Assembly: GCF_004197395.1 (NCBI RefSeq)
Contig: NZ_SELS01000017.1
Location: 1 to 64,000 of the forward strand
Reading direction: 5' to 3'
Source of the DNA: Paraburkholderia sp. UYCP14C
Lineage (GTDB): Bacteria; Pseudomonadota; Gammaproteobacteria; Burkholderiales; Burkholderiaceae
DNA: 64,000 nt
In this document: in pieces, positions 36,034-46,768 of the stretch
How positions within the stretch are numbered: position 1 is the first letter of the stretch
Layout: the number at the start of each line of letters is the position of its first letter
The notes under the pieces: model-generated
What the model was told of the DNA's origin: nothing
Seen by the model: the letters and a program-made list of their open reading frames with translations, nothing else
The model's database searches: none
Translations under genes and position numbers: made by a program

Positions 36034-37053
36034 TCACTTCGCGAGACGCGCGCGCACCGTGTATTCGCCTTCGTTACCCTTGTCTTCGAGCATGTGCGCC
36101 ATCGCGGTGTTGAAGTCGGGCGGCAATGGCTCGACCGGATAGCCGCGCTTTTCCCATGCATCGAGACCACCCTTCAGCGCACGCACATGATGAATGTTCT
36201 TGCGATGCAATTGCCTGACGATGCGCTTCGCGGTCGCTTCGTTGGGACACACGCAATAGACGACGATCGGCCGCTTCAGATACTCCGGATGAATCGGATC
36301 GGGTGACTCGAGATCGAGCGGGCGCGCGCCGGCAATGCGGTGCGATTCCTGTTCGCGCACGGTGCTCGGCCGCGCGTCGAGAATCAGCGGCGGTTCGTTC
36401 GACTTCATCATCGCGTCGAGCTGATCGGGCGAAATGCGCGTATGCGCGAGCCAGCGGCGAAACTGCAAACGGCGCAGCCAGCGATACAGCAGAAACGCCG
36501 CGAAGATCACCGCGAACGTATCGAAGATGGTGCCGCCGTTGTGCCGCACGAGCAGCATCAGTTGCACGATCTGGTCGTGCAGGGCGCCGCCGCCGATCAC
36601 CCAGACGCTCGCCCACAGCGTGGCCCCGACCACGTCCCACCACAGAAACACGCCGACGCCGATCGCGGTCGTGCCAAGCAGCGGCGCGGAAATCAGGCCG
36701 AGACCGGGCAGGAACTTCGCGACCGTCAGAATCGGCGCGCCGTATCGCTCATAGGTATTGCGCGCGACGCGCACCGTGGTGTCCAGCGACAGAGAAAAGC
36801 GCACGAGGTAATTGAGCAGACGGCGGCCGTACGCGCGTCCGGTGAAAAACCACAGCGAATCGGCGATCAGTGTCGCACCGACCGCCGCGCAGATCACGTT
36901 GACGTACGAGGCTTCTCCCACCGCGGCCATCGTTCCCGCGAGAACCAGCATCGGCGCGGCCGGAATCGGCATGCCGAGCTGCGTGACGAGCACGCTCATG
37001 AAGACCGCCCACACGCCGGCGGACGGTGGAATAGCGACCGGGAAATGCCACAC
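36034..37053 (-). CDS. DedA/VTT-domain membrane protein fused to a rhodanese domain
   Basis: This protein has 339 residues from the GTG start. The DedA (SNARE-associated/VTT) half covers about residues 10-190 with several membrane spans and the family motifs FFTGRAYGRRLL and RYGAPILTVAKFLPGLGLISAPLLG (quoted in part). After a short link, a rhodanese domain follows (about 215-320) with LILDARPSTVREQESHRI and IVVYCVCPNEATAKRIV. The active-site loop Cys is in YCVCP. DedA proteins flip or transport lipids and maintain membrane potential; the cytosolic rhodanese suggests coupling to sulphur or redox signalling. The GTG at 37053 has AGGAG eight bases upstream. Confidence 0.85.
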   Translation of the reverse strand: MWHFPVAIPPSAGVWAVFMSVLVTQLGMPIPAAPMLVLAGTMAAVGEASYVNVICAAVGATLIADSLWFFTGRAYGRRLLNYLVRFSLSLDTTVRVARNTYERYGAPILTVAKFLPGLGLISAPLLGTTAIGVGVFLWWDVVGATLWASVWVIGGGALHDQIVQLMLLVRHNGGTIFDTFAVIFAAFLLYRWLRRLQFRRWLAHTRISPDQLDAMMKSNEPPLILDARPSTVREQESHRIAGARPLDLESPDPIHPEYLKRPIVVYCVCPNEATAKRIVRQLHRKNIHHVRALKGGLDAWEKRGYPVEPLPPDFNTAMAHMLEDKGNEGEYTVRARLAK

Positions 37054-37360
37054 AACCGCGCTCCTGATAAGGCAATAAAAGAAAAAAGAATCGTCCGCGC
37101 CCGAGGCCGTTGCATGCCACGAGCGACGCGAACGGCCGTGCGGGGGCACGCGCGCGCGTCGACGCGAAAGACGGATTTAAGCACAGCTGGCGAGTCGGCG
37201 TTGTGAAACAACGCCGACGAAGTCGCGCGCGACCGGCGGATCGGCGCGGGGAACGGCGCGGCGCGACCTGCATGCGCCGCGCGGCAAGCGGATCAAACCG
37301 GACTGAGTCGCATCAATTGCGTCGCTTCAGGCGAGGCGCTCCGAAACGACGCGTTTCGCC
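37054..37360. other. Intergenic region
   Basis: These 307 bases separate the DedA-rhodanese gene from the cupin gene, both on the minus strand. It holds only the presumed promoter of the former; no gene or notable repeat is seen. Confidence 0.4.
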
Positions 37361-37777
37361 TCACGCATCCTCGGACGGATCGTAGGGCACCACGCGCTCA
37401 TGCTCGTCCGCATGATTGCGCGCGACGATCGCGCGCGCCGCGGTGTTTGCATCGAGATTGAACGGCTGATGGGGGACGCCCGGCGGAATGAACAGGAAGT
37501 CGCCCGGCTCGGTAATGACCGACTCGCGCAATCCCGGGCCATAGCGGGTCTCGATCTTGCCTTCGAGCATATAGATCGCGGTCTCGTAGTCGGCATGATA
37601 GTGCGGCTCCGCATGGCCGCCGGGCGGGACCACGACCATGTACATCGACAGGCCGGTAGTGCCCGCGGTGCCCGCCGAAATGCCGACGAAATAGGGCAGC
37701 CGCTGCATCGTCGCCATTTCCCGTTCCGGGCGCACCTTGATCACCGGGGCCCGCGCATCGTGCGTCACGTTTGACAT
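37361..37777 (-). CDS. Cupin domain-containing protein
   Basis: This 138-residue single cupin barrel has metal-site motif 1, PPGGHAEPHYHADYETAIYMLEG region (two His and a Glu), and motif 2, PGDFLFIPPGVPHQPFN (His). Residues favour a mononuclear metal centre. Such small cupins act as dioxygenases, isomerases or sensors; the substrate cannot be told. GGAG lies seven bases before the ATG at 37777. It is divergent from the AhpD-like gene at 37954. Confidence 0.85.
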   Translation of the reverse strand: MSNVTHDARAPVIKVRPEREMATMQRLPYFVGISAGTAGTTGLSMYMVVVPPGGHAEPHYHADYETAIYMLEGKIETRYGPGLRESVITEPGDFLFIPPGVPHQPFNLDANTAARAIVARNHADEHERVVPYDPSEDA

Positions 37778-37953
37778 GGTCGCTCCTTTCGTCACCGCCG
37801 TGCCGGGCGGCTTCACGCATGCCGAACTGAAAGTCTAGACGATGCGGGCGGCAATATCGGACGTGATCGAGCGGACGTGGTGAAGCGCGGGCGGCCGTGA
37901 AAACGCGTTGCTACAATGGCCGGCATCCCCGACAGAGATCACGGAGACAGCGC

Positions 37954-38559
37954 ATGGCCACGCTTCAGCCCATCAGCCGCTACCCGGTCCCCGAGCCGAG
38001 CGAGTGGCCCGCAGACATCAGCGCCCGCATTCTCGAAGTGCAGGAGAAATCGGGCTTCGTGCCGAACGTGTTTCTGACGCTCGCGCATCGGCCCGACGAA
38101 TTCCGCGCGTTCTTCGCTTATCACGACGCGTTGATGCTGAAAGAGGGCGGTCTCACGAAAGGCGAGCGCGAGATGATCGTGGTCGCGACGAGCGCGCTCA
38201 ACGATTGTCTTTACTGCGTGGTCGCGCACGGCGCGATTCTGCGCATCTACGAAAAAGCGCCGCTGCTCGCCGATCAGGTCGCGGTCAATCATCGCAAGGC
38301 CGACATCACCGAACGTCAGAAGGCGATGCTCGATTTCGCGCTGAAGGTGTGCCGCGCGTCGGGCACGGTCGACGAAGCGGACTTCCAGACGCTGCGCGGC
38401 CACGGCTTTACCGATGCAGACATCTGGGACATCGCGGCAATTACCGCGTTTTTCGGGTTGTCGAACCGGATGGCGAACGTGATTTCGATGCGTCCGAACG
38501 ACGAGTTCTATCTGATGGGGCGGGTGCCGAAAGCCGCGGCGGATGCGCCGAAGAAGTAG
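37954..38559 (+). CDS. Peroxidase-related AhpD/carboxymuconolactone decarboxylase family protein
   Basis: This 201-residue protein has the AhpD-type redox motif Cys85-x-x-Cys88 followed by His92 (NDCLYCVVAHGA) inside a helical CMD fold. The N-terminus ISRYPVP and the C-terminal NVISMRPNDEFYLMGR are typical of the uncharacterised peroxidase-related subgroup. It would reduce peroxides with a thiol partner. The ATG at 37954 has GGAG upstream. The cupin gene is divergent, with 176 bases between them. Confidence 0.9.
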   Translation: MATLQPISRYPVPEPSEWPADISARILEVQEKSGFVPNVFLTLAHRPDEFRAFFAYHDALMLKEGGLTKGEREMIVVATSALNDCLYCVVAHGAILRIYEKAPLLADQVAVNHRKADITERQKAMLDFALKVCRASGTVDEADFQTLRGHGFTDADIWDIAAITAFFGLSNRMANVISMRPNDEFYLMGRVPKAAADAPKK

Positions 38560-38599
38560 CCGCAACTCGAATTGCTTCAGCATCCGTGAACCAGCTGGA

Positions 38600-39880
38600 T
38601 CACGCCTGCGCGGGGCGCGATGAACGCCGCGCGGGCGTCGTCACTGCTGTGTCGTCGATCGGAAAATGCAGCAGTGCCGCGAGCAATCCCGCCGCGACCG
38701 TCGCTGCCCATAGCGGCGAGTACGAGCCCGTCAGATCGAACACGAGGCCACCGAGCCACGCGCCGAGAAACGAGCCGATCTGATGGGTCAGAAAGCACAC
38801 GCCGAACAGGCTGCCGAGGTGACGCGTGCCGAACACCTTGGCGACGAGCCCGCTCGTCAACGGTACGGTGCCGAGCCACGTGAGGCCCATCACCGCCGCG
38901 AAGATCACCACGGACACGGTGCTTTTCGGCAGCGCGAAGAACGCGGCGATCGTCGCGCTGCGGATCAGATAAAGCCAGCCGAGCACATGATGCTGGCGGA
39001 ACCGGCCGCCGAGCCAACCGCATGCCCAACTGCCCGCCATATTGAACAGGCCGATCAGCGCCAGCGCGGTGGCGCCCAGCCCGATCGGCATATGACACAG
39101 CGTCAGATACTCGGGCAGATGCGTCGCGATGAACGCGAGCTGGAAACCGCAAGTGAAGAAGCCGAGCGTCAGCAGACGGTAGCCGCGATGGCGCGTCGCT
39201 TGTGACAGAACTTCGCGCAGCGGCGCTGGGGGCGCGTCCTCGAAGCGGGCTTGAGCCGTCGCTTGTATCTGCGCGCGCCGGTCGAGCACGATGCCGAGCG
39301 GCGCGACCAGCAGCATCACGAAAGCGAGCACGAATAGCGAGGTCGCGATGCCAGCATGCAGACGGATGCCTTGCACGAGCGGCACAATAAGCACCTGTCC
39401 GGCGGAGCCGCCGGCGCTGACGAGCCCCATCGCGACGCTGCGCTGCTCCGGCGACGCAATGCGGCCGACCGCCGGCAACACCACGCCGAACGTCGTGCAA
39501 CTGACGCCGACGCCAACCAGCAGCCCCATGCCGATCACGAGCAGTGCGCCGCTCGGCGCGACCGCCGACAGCGCGAGCCCGGCCGCGAAGGTCGAAGCGC
39601 CGAACGCGACGACCGGCGCCGAGCCATAGCGATCCGCAGCCGCGCCAGCGAACGGCTGTGCGAAGCCCCACACGAGGTTGTGCAGCGCGATCGCGAAGGC
39701 GATCAGCGTGACCGGCAGGCCGCGGTCGAACGAGAACGGGCCGATCAACAGGCCGAAGGTCTGGCGAATGCCCATCGCGGCGCTCAGGATCAGTGCACCG
39801 GCGACGATGACGAGCGTCGTGGTGGTGGTCGTCGCGGGAGCGAGGACGGAGGTGGGTTGCTTGCTGTGAGTGGTCGACAT
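38600..39880 (-). CDS. MFS transporter (monocarboxylate/OxlT-like)
   Basis: This 426-residue membrane protein has twelve predicted spans. The N-terminal half has AMGIRQTFGLLIGPF and GAAADRYGSAPVVAFG; a basic central loop and TSGLVAKVFGTRHLGSLFG in the second half resemble the OxlT-like / YbfB-type exchangers. A Thr-rich N-terminal stretch precedes span 1. Substrate unknown. A LysR regulator gene (39963-40910) lies immediately upstream on the same strand, with 82 bases between, and may control it. Confidence 0.87.
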   Translation of the reverse strand: MSTTHSKQPTSVLAPATTTTTTLVIVAGALILSAAMGIRQTFGLLIGPFSFDRGLPVTLIAFAIALHNLVWGFAQPFAGAAADRYGSAPVVAFGASTFAAGLALSAVAPSGALLVIGMGLLVGVGVSCTTFGVVLPAVGRIASPEQRSVAMGLVSAGGSAGQVLIVPLVQGIRLHAGIATSLFVLAFVMLLVAPLGIVLDRRAQIQATAQARFEDAPPAPLREVLSQATRHRGYRLLTLGFFTCGFQLAFIATHLPEYLTLCHMPIGLGATALALIGLFNMAGSWACGWLGGRFRQHHVLGWLYLIRSATIAAFFALPKSTVSVVIFAAVMGLTWLGTVPLTSGLVAKVFGTRHLGSLFGVCFLTHQIGSFLGAWLGGLVFDLTGSYSPLWAATVAAGLLAALLHFPIDDTAVTTPARRSSRPAQA

Positions 39881-39962
39881 GGCGGCTTCTCCTTCGCCAC
39901 CATCGTCGCAGCCGGCCGCCTGGCCGGCAAAGGAAAAGATTTCGACGACAGGTGAGCGTGGC

Positions 39963-40910
39963 TCACCTGTGTGCTTCTATGCCGCCGTCCGCGGGCGCGT
40001 TGGCATGCGCGTCGAAACGCTCCGCCTCATCGACCAGCCAGCGCTTGAAGTCGGCGAGCTCGGGGCGCCGGATCGCGCTGTCCGCATTCTCCGCGCTGAC
40101 CAGCCAGTAGGCGGTGGTCGACGCGACGGTGTGCGCGCAAGCCTCGACCAGCGCGCCGCTCGCCAGATCGCCGTCGACCAGCGGCTTGCGGCCGAGCGCG
40201 ACGCCGAGGCCCATGCTGGCCGCTTCGAAGGCGAGCTGGATCGTGTCGACGTGCAAGCCGCCGCCCGGCTCGCTGGCGTCGTCACCGGTTGCATCGAGCC
40301 ACGCCTGCCAGTCTTCACTGGCGGCGTTCACGTGAATCAGGGTCGCGCGTCGCAGGCTCGGGACGCCGCGCTCGTCGCGCAGCGTTGCCAGGTAGGCGGG
40401 GCTGCACACCGGCACGAAGCGCTCGCCGAACAGGCGTGTCCATGCGGTGCCCGCGACCGGCGCGTGGCTCATGCGAATCGCGAAATCGAAGCCGTCGACC
40501 GGAAAGCCTACCTGCCGATGCGACGTGTCCACGCTCACGTTGACATTCGGCCAGCGCGAGCGAAAGCCGGCGAGGCGCGGCAGCAGCCAGCGCGACGCGA
40601 AGGTCGGCGCGCAGCTGAGCGCGATGGTCCGATCCGCGCGATGATTGGGAAGACGCTGCGTGCCGATCGCGATCAGCGAAAACGCCTCGGACACGTACGA
40701 CAGATAATCCGCGCCAATCGCCGTCAGCGAGATGCCGCGCGGCTCGCGCACGAACAGTTCGACGCCGAGCGCTTCCTCGAGTCCGACGATGCCGTGACTG
40801 ATCGCGCTCGGCGTGACGTTCAGCTCGGCGGCGGCGAGCTTGAAACTTTGATGCCTGCCGGCCGCTTCGAAAAAACGAAGCGCGGGCAGAGGTGGCAGAC
40901 GAAGCGGCAT
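39963..40910 (-). CDS. LysR family transcriptional regulator (GcvA-like)
   Basis: This 315-residue protein has a GcvA-type N-terminus, LPPLPALRFFEAAGRHQSFKL region, with helix-turn-helix NVTPSAISHGIVGLEE, then an effector domain with TIALSCAPTFASRWLLPRL. It is followed on the same strand by the MFS transporter, a likely target. The ATG at 40910 gives the family-typical start. Ligand unknown. Confidence 0.9.
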   Translation of the reverse strand: MPLRLPPLPALRFFEAAGRHQSFKLAAAELNVTPSAISHGIVGLEEALGVELFVREPRGISLTAIGADYLSYVSEAFSLIAIGTQRLPNHRADRTIALSCAPTFASRWLLPRLAGFRSRWPNVNVSVDTSHRQVGFPVDGFDFAIRMSHAPVAGTAWTRLFGERFVPVCSPAYLATLRDERGVPSLRRATLIHVNAASEDWQAWLDATGDDASEPGGGLHVDTIQLAFEAASMGLGVALGRKPLVDGDLASGALVEACAHTVASTTAYWLVSAENADSAIRRPELADFKRWLVDEAERFDAHANAPADGGIEAHR

Positions 40911-41221
40911 GTGCGTTCCCCAAGGCGGCCGCGTCGTGCGTGGCGCGCGTGCCGCGTGGTGGTGGCGGGTGTGATGGGCGTCCTATCTGGCGCAAGCATA
41001 CCTTGCGGTGGCGTATGCCGAGTGCGTTGGCAGACCGTCGGCAAGACCACCCGCAAGACCGCCGACGAGATCGCCCTAAAAATCGCCGCCGAAAAAATCA
41101 TCGCCAAAGCCTGTCGATTTTCCGTGGCCTCAGCCGTCGTCGTTGTAGAGAGGGCGGCAAGCGCAAGCGAGCGCCCGTCTTCCACCCGTTTTTCTGACGA
41201 TTTCTCACAAGGAGATGACCG
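40911..41221. other. Divergent intergenic region
   Basis: These 311 bases separate the LysR gene (minus) from the DUF899 gene (plus). AAGGAG at 41210 serves the latter. Open frames here encode only Arg/Ala-rich chains. I see no gene. Confidence 0.4.
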
Positions 41222-41935
41222 ATGAACGACGCAAACACCTCGATGCATACGCTGAAACCGGCCCGCGAACTGGCCGACCTGCCGCAACGCTTTCCCGGCG
41301 AGAGCCCCGAATATCGACGCGCGCGCAACGCGTTGCTTGCCGAGGAGATCGAGTTGCGCCGCCAGATCGAGCGGGTCGCCGCGCAGCGTCGCGGGCTGCC
41401 GGCGGGCGGCATCGTGCCGGAGGATTACCGTTTCGACGGCGAAGCGGGCCCGGTCACGCTATCGCAGATGTTCGGCCCGCACGACACGCTCGTGACCTAC
41501 AACTGGATGTTCGGCCCGCAACGCGCGGGGCCGTGCCCGATGTGCACGTCGCTACTGAGCGCGTGGGACGGCGAAACGCCCGATATCCTGCAGCGCGTCG
41601 CGTTCGCGGTGATCGGCCGCTCGCCGATCGACAAGCTGGTCGCGTTCAAGCAGGAGCGCGGCTGGCGGTATTTGCGGCTCTATTCGTCGGCCGGCAACAC
41701 GTTCAATCGCGATTACGCGGCCGAAGATCCCGCCGGCGACGACGTTCCCGCGATCAACGTATTCACGCGCAGCGGCGGCGTCGTGCGGCACTTCTGGGCC
41801 GAAGAGATGGGGCCGTCGACGTCGGACCCCGGTCAGGATCCGCGCGGCGCGCCCGATCCGATGCCGCTCTGGACGATCCTCGACATGACACCGGGCGGCC
41901 GCGGCACCGACTGGTATCCGAAGCTCGCGTACTGA
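41222..41935 (+). CDS. DUF899 family thioredoxin-like protein
   Basis: This 237-residue protein has a DUF899 fold: the N-terminal ARNALLAEEIELRRQIERVA helix, YNWMFGPQRAGPCPMCTSLL with the CPMC pair near residues 98-101, and the C-terminal PLWTILDMTPGGRGTDWYP. The family is thioredoxin-like and may act as a dithiol reductase or peroxidase; activity is not established. AAGGAG precedes the ATG with seven bases' spacing. It is convergent with the GGDEF-EAL gene. Confidence 0.9.
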   Translation: MNDANTSMHTLKPARELADLPQRFPGESPEYRRARNALLAEEIELRRQIERVAAQRRGLPAGGIVPEDYRFDGEAGPVTLSQMFGPHDTLVTYNWMFGPQRAGPCPMCTSLLSAWDGETPDILQRVAFAVIGRSPIDKLVAFKQERGWRYLRLYSSAGNTFNRDYAAEDPAGDDVPAINVFTRSGGVVRHFWAEEMGPSTSDPGQDPRGAPDPMPLWTILDMTPGGRGTDWYPKLAY

Positions 41936-41954
41936 GCGGTGCCGCCCTCGCGCG

Positions 41955-43934
41955 CTACGAATGCGTCTCCGCCGCGTGGCTCTGCGCGAGCGCCGTCCAC
42001 AGAAACGTGCCGACCGCGCTCGCCCGCATCGGCAGGCTGAACAGGTAGCCTTGCACCGCGCGCGCGCCGAGCGCCTTCACGACCTGGGCCTGCAACGGCG
42101 TTTCGAGTCCTTCCACCACGCATTCGAGCCCAAGGTTGCGGCACAGGTCGATCACCGATTTGATGATCTTCTTCGATGCGCTGTTGGTATCGACGTCGGT
42201 CACGAAGCTGCGGTCGATCTTGATCGCGTCGAAGGGCAGCCGATGCACGTAGCTGAGGCTCGAATAGCCGGTGCCGAAATCGTCGAGCGACAGCCGGCAG
42301 CCGGCCTGCTTGAGCATCGTCATCGCGCTGCGCGCCTGTTCGAAATCGCGCGTCAACGCGGTTTCGGTGATTTCGAACGTCACACGATGCGGCGACACTC
42401 CGCTCGCCGCGACGATGTCGATCAGGCGGCGCGCGCGCGCCGACGTCGAGATATCGATCGCGGACAGGTTGAACGACAGATACAGGTCCGCCGGCCACTG
42501 CGCGACTTCGGCGAGCGCCTGGCGCAGCAGCACGTCGGTGATGCCGAGGATCAGCTCGCTGCGCTCTGCAATCCGAATGAATTCCTCCGGCCTGACCATG
42601 CCGAGCCGCGCGTTGTGCCATCGCCCGAGCGCTTCGAGTCCGATCGGCCGGCGCGTGAGCAGATCGTAGATCGGCTGGAACTCGAGGAACAGCTCGGCAT
42701 CCAGGTCCGCATGGCGCAGCTCCTGCGTGACGAGGCTCAGGCGTCGCATCCGCGTTTCGTGTTCGGTCGAGAAAATCACCGGCATGCCGCGGCGGTTTTC
42801 CTTGCCGACGTATAGCGCGGCATCGGCGCGTTCGAACACTTGCGCGACTGTCGAGCCCGCTTCGGGAAACGCGGCCCAGCCGATCGTGCCGGATAGCTCC
42901 GCGACATTGCCGGCGACCAGATACGGCTGACTGAGCGCGTCGCAGATTCGCTGCCCCAACTCGACCAGCGCTTCGTTCGACAGCTTGTGGCGCACCAGCA
43001 CGCCGAATTCATCGCCGCCCAGGCGCGCGAACATCAGGCCCGTTTCGCCGATCGACAGCAGCCGCGCGCCGACTTCCTGCAGCGCGAGATCGCCGCTCGC
43101 GTGCCCGTAGATGTCGTTGACCTGCTTGAAGCCGTCCAGATCGATGAGCCCGACGTTGAAGCCGCCGCCGGTGGCGAGCGCCTGCTCCGCTATCGCGCTC
43201 AGCGCCGCGAAAAAACTGCGCCGGTTAGGCAGGCCGGTCAGGCTGTCGAGGTTGGCGAGCCGATAGTTGTCGTCGCTGAGTCGTTGGGTGTTTTGCTGGC
43301 TGGCCCGCAGTTCGCGTTGTGCGTGCACCGCGTCCGCAAACGTGCGGGAGTAGAGCTGGATGACCACGGCAAGCGCGACGCCGACCAGCGTCATGTCGAC
43401 AACCATCGCGAAGAACACCGGCGAGCCGTTGGCCACGAGGAACCCGGGGAAACTCAGGATGACGATGCAAAGCAGCAGAAGCGCGGGCTTGCGCAGATTG
43501 ATCAGGCAGAACATGCAGCCGACCAGCGTCGTCGCCAGATAGAACGCGACCTGCGCCTGCTGGTACGCACCGCCGTACGGGAACAGCAGCAGCGACCAGC
43601 CGCTGAACGCGACGCCGAACAGGCCGACCATCCACGTCACGCCGCGCAATTCGCGGACCGCCTGGGCGTCCGTCATCGTCTGGTTGCGTCTGCGCCACCA
43701 GCGCACGCAGCGCAACACGCACAGTGCGCCGAGCGTGGCGGGAATGTACAGGGACAGCCAGGCCGGCGCGCTGTCCAGATGCGTCACCGCGACCGCCGCC
43801 GTGTTGACGAGCAGGATGAAGTAGAGAAGCGGTACATGGCGGCTGAACGCGCGCAACTGCGCGTGCATCAGCTCCCGGTCACCGTCGGCGACCGACAGCA
43901 CCTTCTTCAATCTTGCAAGCCAAACCATCAGCAT
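41955..43934 (-). CDS. Membrane GGDEF-EAL protein (cyclic-di-GMP turnover)
   Basis: This 659-residue protein has an N-terminal membrane region of about six spans (residues 36-195), a GGDEF domain (about 225-385) with intact GGDEF at 306-310 and no RxxD inhibitory site just before it, and an EAL domain (about 400-650). EAL lies at 434-436, and DDFGTGYSSL and KIDRSFV are retained. Both diguanylate cyclase and phosphodiesterase signatures look complete, so either or both activities are possible. Alternative ATG starts at 43934 and 43928; AAAGGG lies just upstream. Environmental signal unknown. Confidence 0.93.
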   Translation of the reverse strand: MLMVWLARLKKVLSVADGDRELMHAQLRAFSRHVPLLYFILLVNTAAVAVTHLDSAPAWLSLYIPATLGALCVLRCVRWWRRRNQTMTDAQAVRELRGVTWMVGLFGVAFSGWSLLLFPYGGAYQQAQVAFYLATTLVGCMFCLINLRKPALLLLCIVILSFPGFLVANGSPVFFAMVVDMTLVGVALAVVIQLYSRTFADAVHAQRELRASQQNTQRLSDDNYRLANLDSLTGLPNRRSFFAALSAIAEQALATGGGFNVGLIDLDGFKQVNDIYGHASGDLALQEVGARLLSIGETGLMFARLGGDEFGVLVRHKLSNEALVELGQRICDALSQPYLVAGNVAELSGTIGWAAFPEAGSTVAQVFERADAALYVGKENRRGMPVIFSTEHETRMRRLSLVTQELRHADLDAELFLEFQPIYDLLTRRPIGLEALGRWHNARLGMVRPEEFIRIAERSELILGITDVLLRQALAEVAQWPADLYLSFNLSAIDISTSARARRLIDIVAASGVSPHRVTFEITETALTRDFEQARSAMTMLKQAGCRLSLDDFGTGYSSLSYVHRLPFDAIKIDRSFVTDVDTNSASKKIIKSVIDLCRNLGLECVVEGLETPLQAQVVKALGARAVQGYLFSLPMRASAVGTFLWTALAQSHAAETHS

Positions 43935-44169
43935 CCCTTTAACGTTTGCGCGCTAAACGCAGCTGTTTATATCGGCGCGACGCTGACTAACTTGAGGCGC
44001 TTCGAGGAGATAACGGAGCATCGTGGGCGGGTATCTACGAATCCGACCGCGCTGATGCGTCGTCGGGCGGTAAGTACTACCTGGTGGCGCGTGCCGGTGA
44101 CGCTGGAAGCAGACGTTTGTGCCGAATACCGATTGCGAAACTCCGACGAAAGGCGGGTATTGCGCACGC

Positions 44170-44487
44170 TCAAAGAATGGGACATGACAGCACCCGCTGC
44201 GGCCGCATCGCAGTGCCGGGCTGACCGGCCGGCGCAGGCGTGCCCCGCGGCGCGGACGCGACGAGCCGGACCGCGTCGGCCCCCGCATTCGCGAGCACGT
44301 ATTTTTCCGGCCTGTCATCCGGCTGCCAGTACGCGCGCAACACGTCGCCGTCGGCAAACAAAAGCAGCTTACCATGCACCGTTTTTCCGCCGCCGACGAA
44401 GTCGACCGGTTCGCCGTCGCATAGAGAAAAGCTCTGAGCGGCGCTGGAATTCGACGCGCCGACGACAGCGCGGCGAGCATCACCCAT
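44170..44487 (-). CDS. Small hypothetical protein
   Basis: This 105-residue protein has no recognised domain. It contains the segment FVGGGKTVHGKLLLFADGD followed by VLRAYWQPDDRPEKYVLANAG, which has the alternating pattern of a small beta-rich fold, and an Arg/Pro-rich end. The ATG at 44487 is chosen because residues upstream of it look like non-coding translation. It is monocistronic, between the GGDEF-EAL gene and hupB. It could be a Burkholderia-restricted gene; whether it is expressed is uncertain. Confidence 0.45.
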   Translation of the reverse strand: MGDARRAVVGASNSSAAQSFSLCDGEPVDFVGGGKTVHGKLLLFADGDVLRAYWQPDDRPEKYVLANAGADAVRLVASAPRGTPAPAGQPGTAMRPQRVLSCPIL

Positions 44488-44860
44488 GTTGCAAAGTGGC
44501 GAATTCTCACTTTTTTCTGTCTTGCCGATAGTTAACTTGCGACGCGTTTCGCAAATAGCGCGCCCGCGCTTCGAGAAAAGGGCTATCGTCACCGGGAAGG
44601 CTGGGCGGGCTCGCGGATCGTTAGCTAAAGCACTGAAATTGCAACGGATTGTGATGCGCGGCGAACACTCATAGGGCATCGGGCGCACATAAGCCCGCGA
44701 TTCTTATGGCAGTTTGAGGTGGAAAAACGTCAAATCGGCGCCCCTGCCTTGAAACAAGCCTTACACCAAGGGTTTGCGCGAAGGTGCGCCTATGCGTTAG
44801 TGTGTCGGTCCCGGCGCCTTATAGGGGCGCCGGTTCCATGATTACCATACGGGAAGTGCT
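44488..44860. other. Upstream region of the HU gene
   Basis: These 373 bases contain no gene. An 8-bp perfect hairpin (CCGGCGCC 44811-44818 / GGCGCCGG 44826-44833) sits in the presumed 5' leader of the HU mRNA, 27 bases before the start codon. It could act on translation or mRNA stability. Confidence 0.5.
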
Positions 44861-45139
44861 ATGAACAAACAGGAACTGATTGATGCAGTCGCCGCAGCGA
44901 CGGGCGAAAGCAAAGCGGCAACCGGCCAGACCATCGACGCGATCGTCGAGGCAGTGACCAAGGCCGTGGTGAGCGGCGATACGGTGCAACTGGTCGGTTT
45001 CGGTTCTTTCTCGACCGGCGCGCGCGCAGCACGCGTGGGCCGCAATCCGTCGACGGGCGAAGAAATCCAGATCGCCGCGGCCAAGACGGTGAAGTTCACC
45101 GCAGGCAAAGCGTTCAAGGAAGCCGTCAACGCGTCGTAA
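44861..45139 (+). CDS. hupB: HU family DNA-binding protein
   Basis: This 92-residue nucleoid protein opens with [20 protein letters not shown] and has the conserved [22 protein letters not shown] arm (in parts) with the intercalating Pro, then [18 protein letters not shown]. The length and motifs are typical of HU-beta, which bends DNA and compacts the chromosome as a dimer. GGAAG lies upstream of the ATG. It stands alone. Several HU copies are usual in Burkholderiales, so the symbol is by similarity. Confidence 0.93.
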   Translation: MNKQELIDAVAAATGESKAATGQTIDAIVEAVTKAVVSGDTVQLVGFGSFSTGARAARVGRNPSTGEEIQIAAAKTVKFTAGKAFKEAVNAS

Positions 45140-45386
45140 GCAACGCGCTTCACGCCGGAGCATTCGCGGTGCGCTCTGCAGCCCTGCTGTGAGGCGCGCG
45201 CGTGAGTGATGCGTCGGGCGTGAGGATCACGCGCTGTCCAATCCGGCCAGGCGGCTCGCCCGGCGGCTGGCGCGGCGCGTGTGCCTGGCTCTTTGGGCCG
45301 GGCGTTCGTGGGCTCGATCGGCATCGATCGAGTCTGGAACGGACCCGCCGCGCAAGTCGCGGTCTCGCGGTCCGTGCGTGGCGCCC

Positions 45387-46505
<1,119 letters not shown>

Positions 46506-46768
46506 GATGTTCTCCGCAATCGGTTGATGAGGCGGCGTTGCCGCCTGATTATGCGAGCGCCGCCGCGCTGAGGGCGCGCGGGCGCTGCGTGGGTTTGACG
46601 TGGACCGTGCGGGGTGGGTTGCTGCGTGCCTCGGGCGAGGTTCGACGCAAGGTCTTGCGTCGGGCTTGACGCGAAGCCGACGCGACCGCGCACGGATGCG
46701 CTGGCGCGATTATGACACTCGCGCCGGCCTCATGGCAGGCGCACAGGCGGCCGGGCGGTGCGGGGGAT

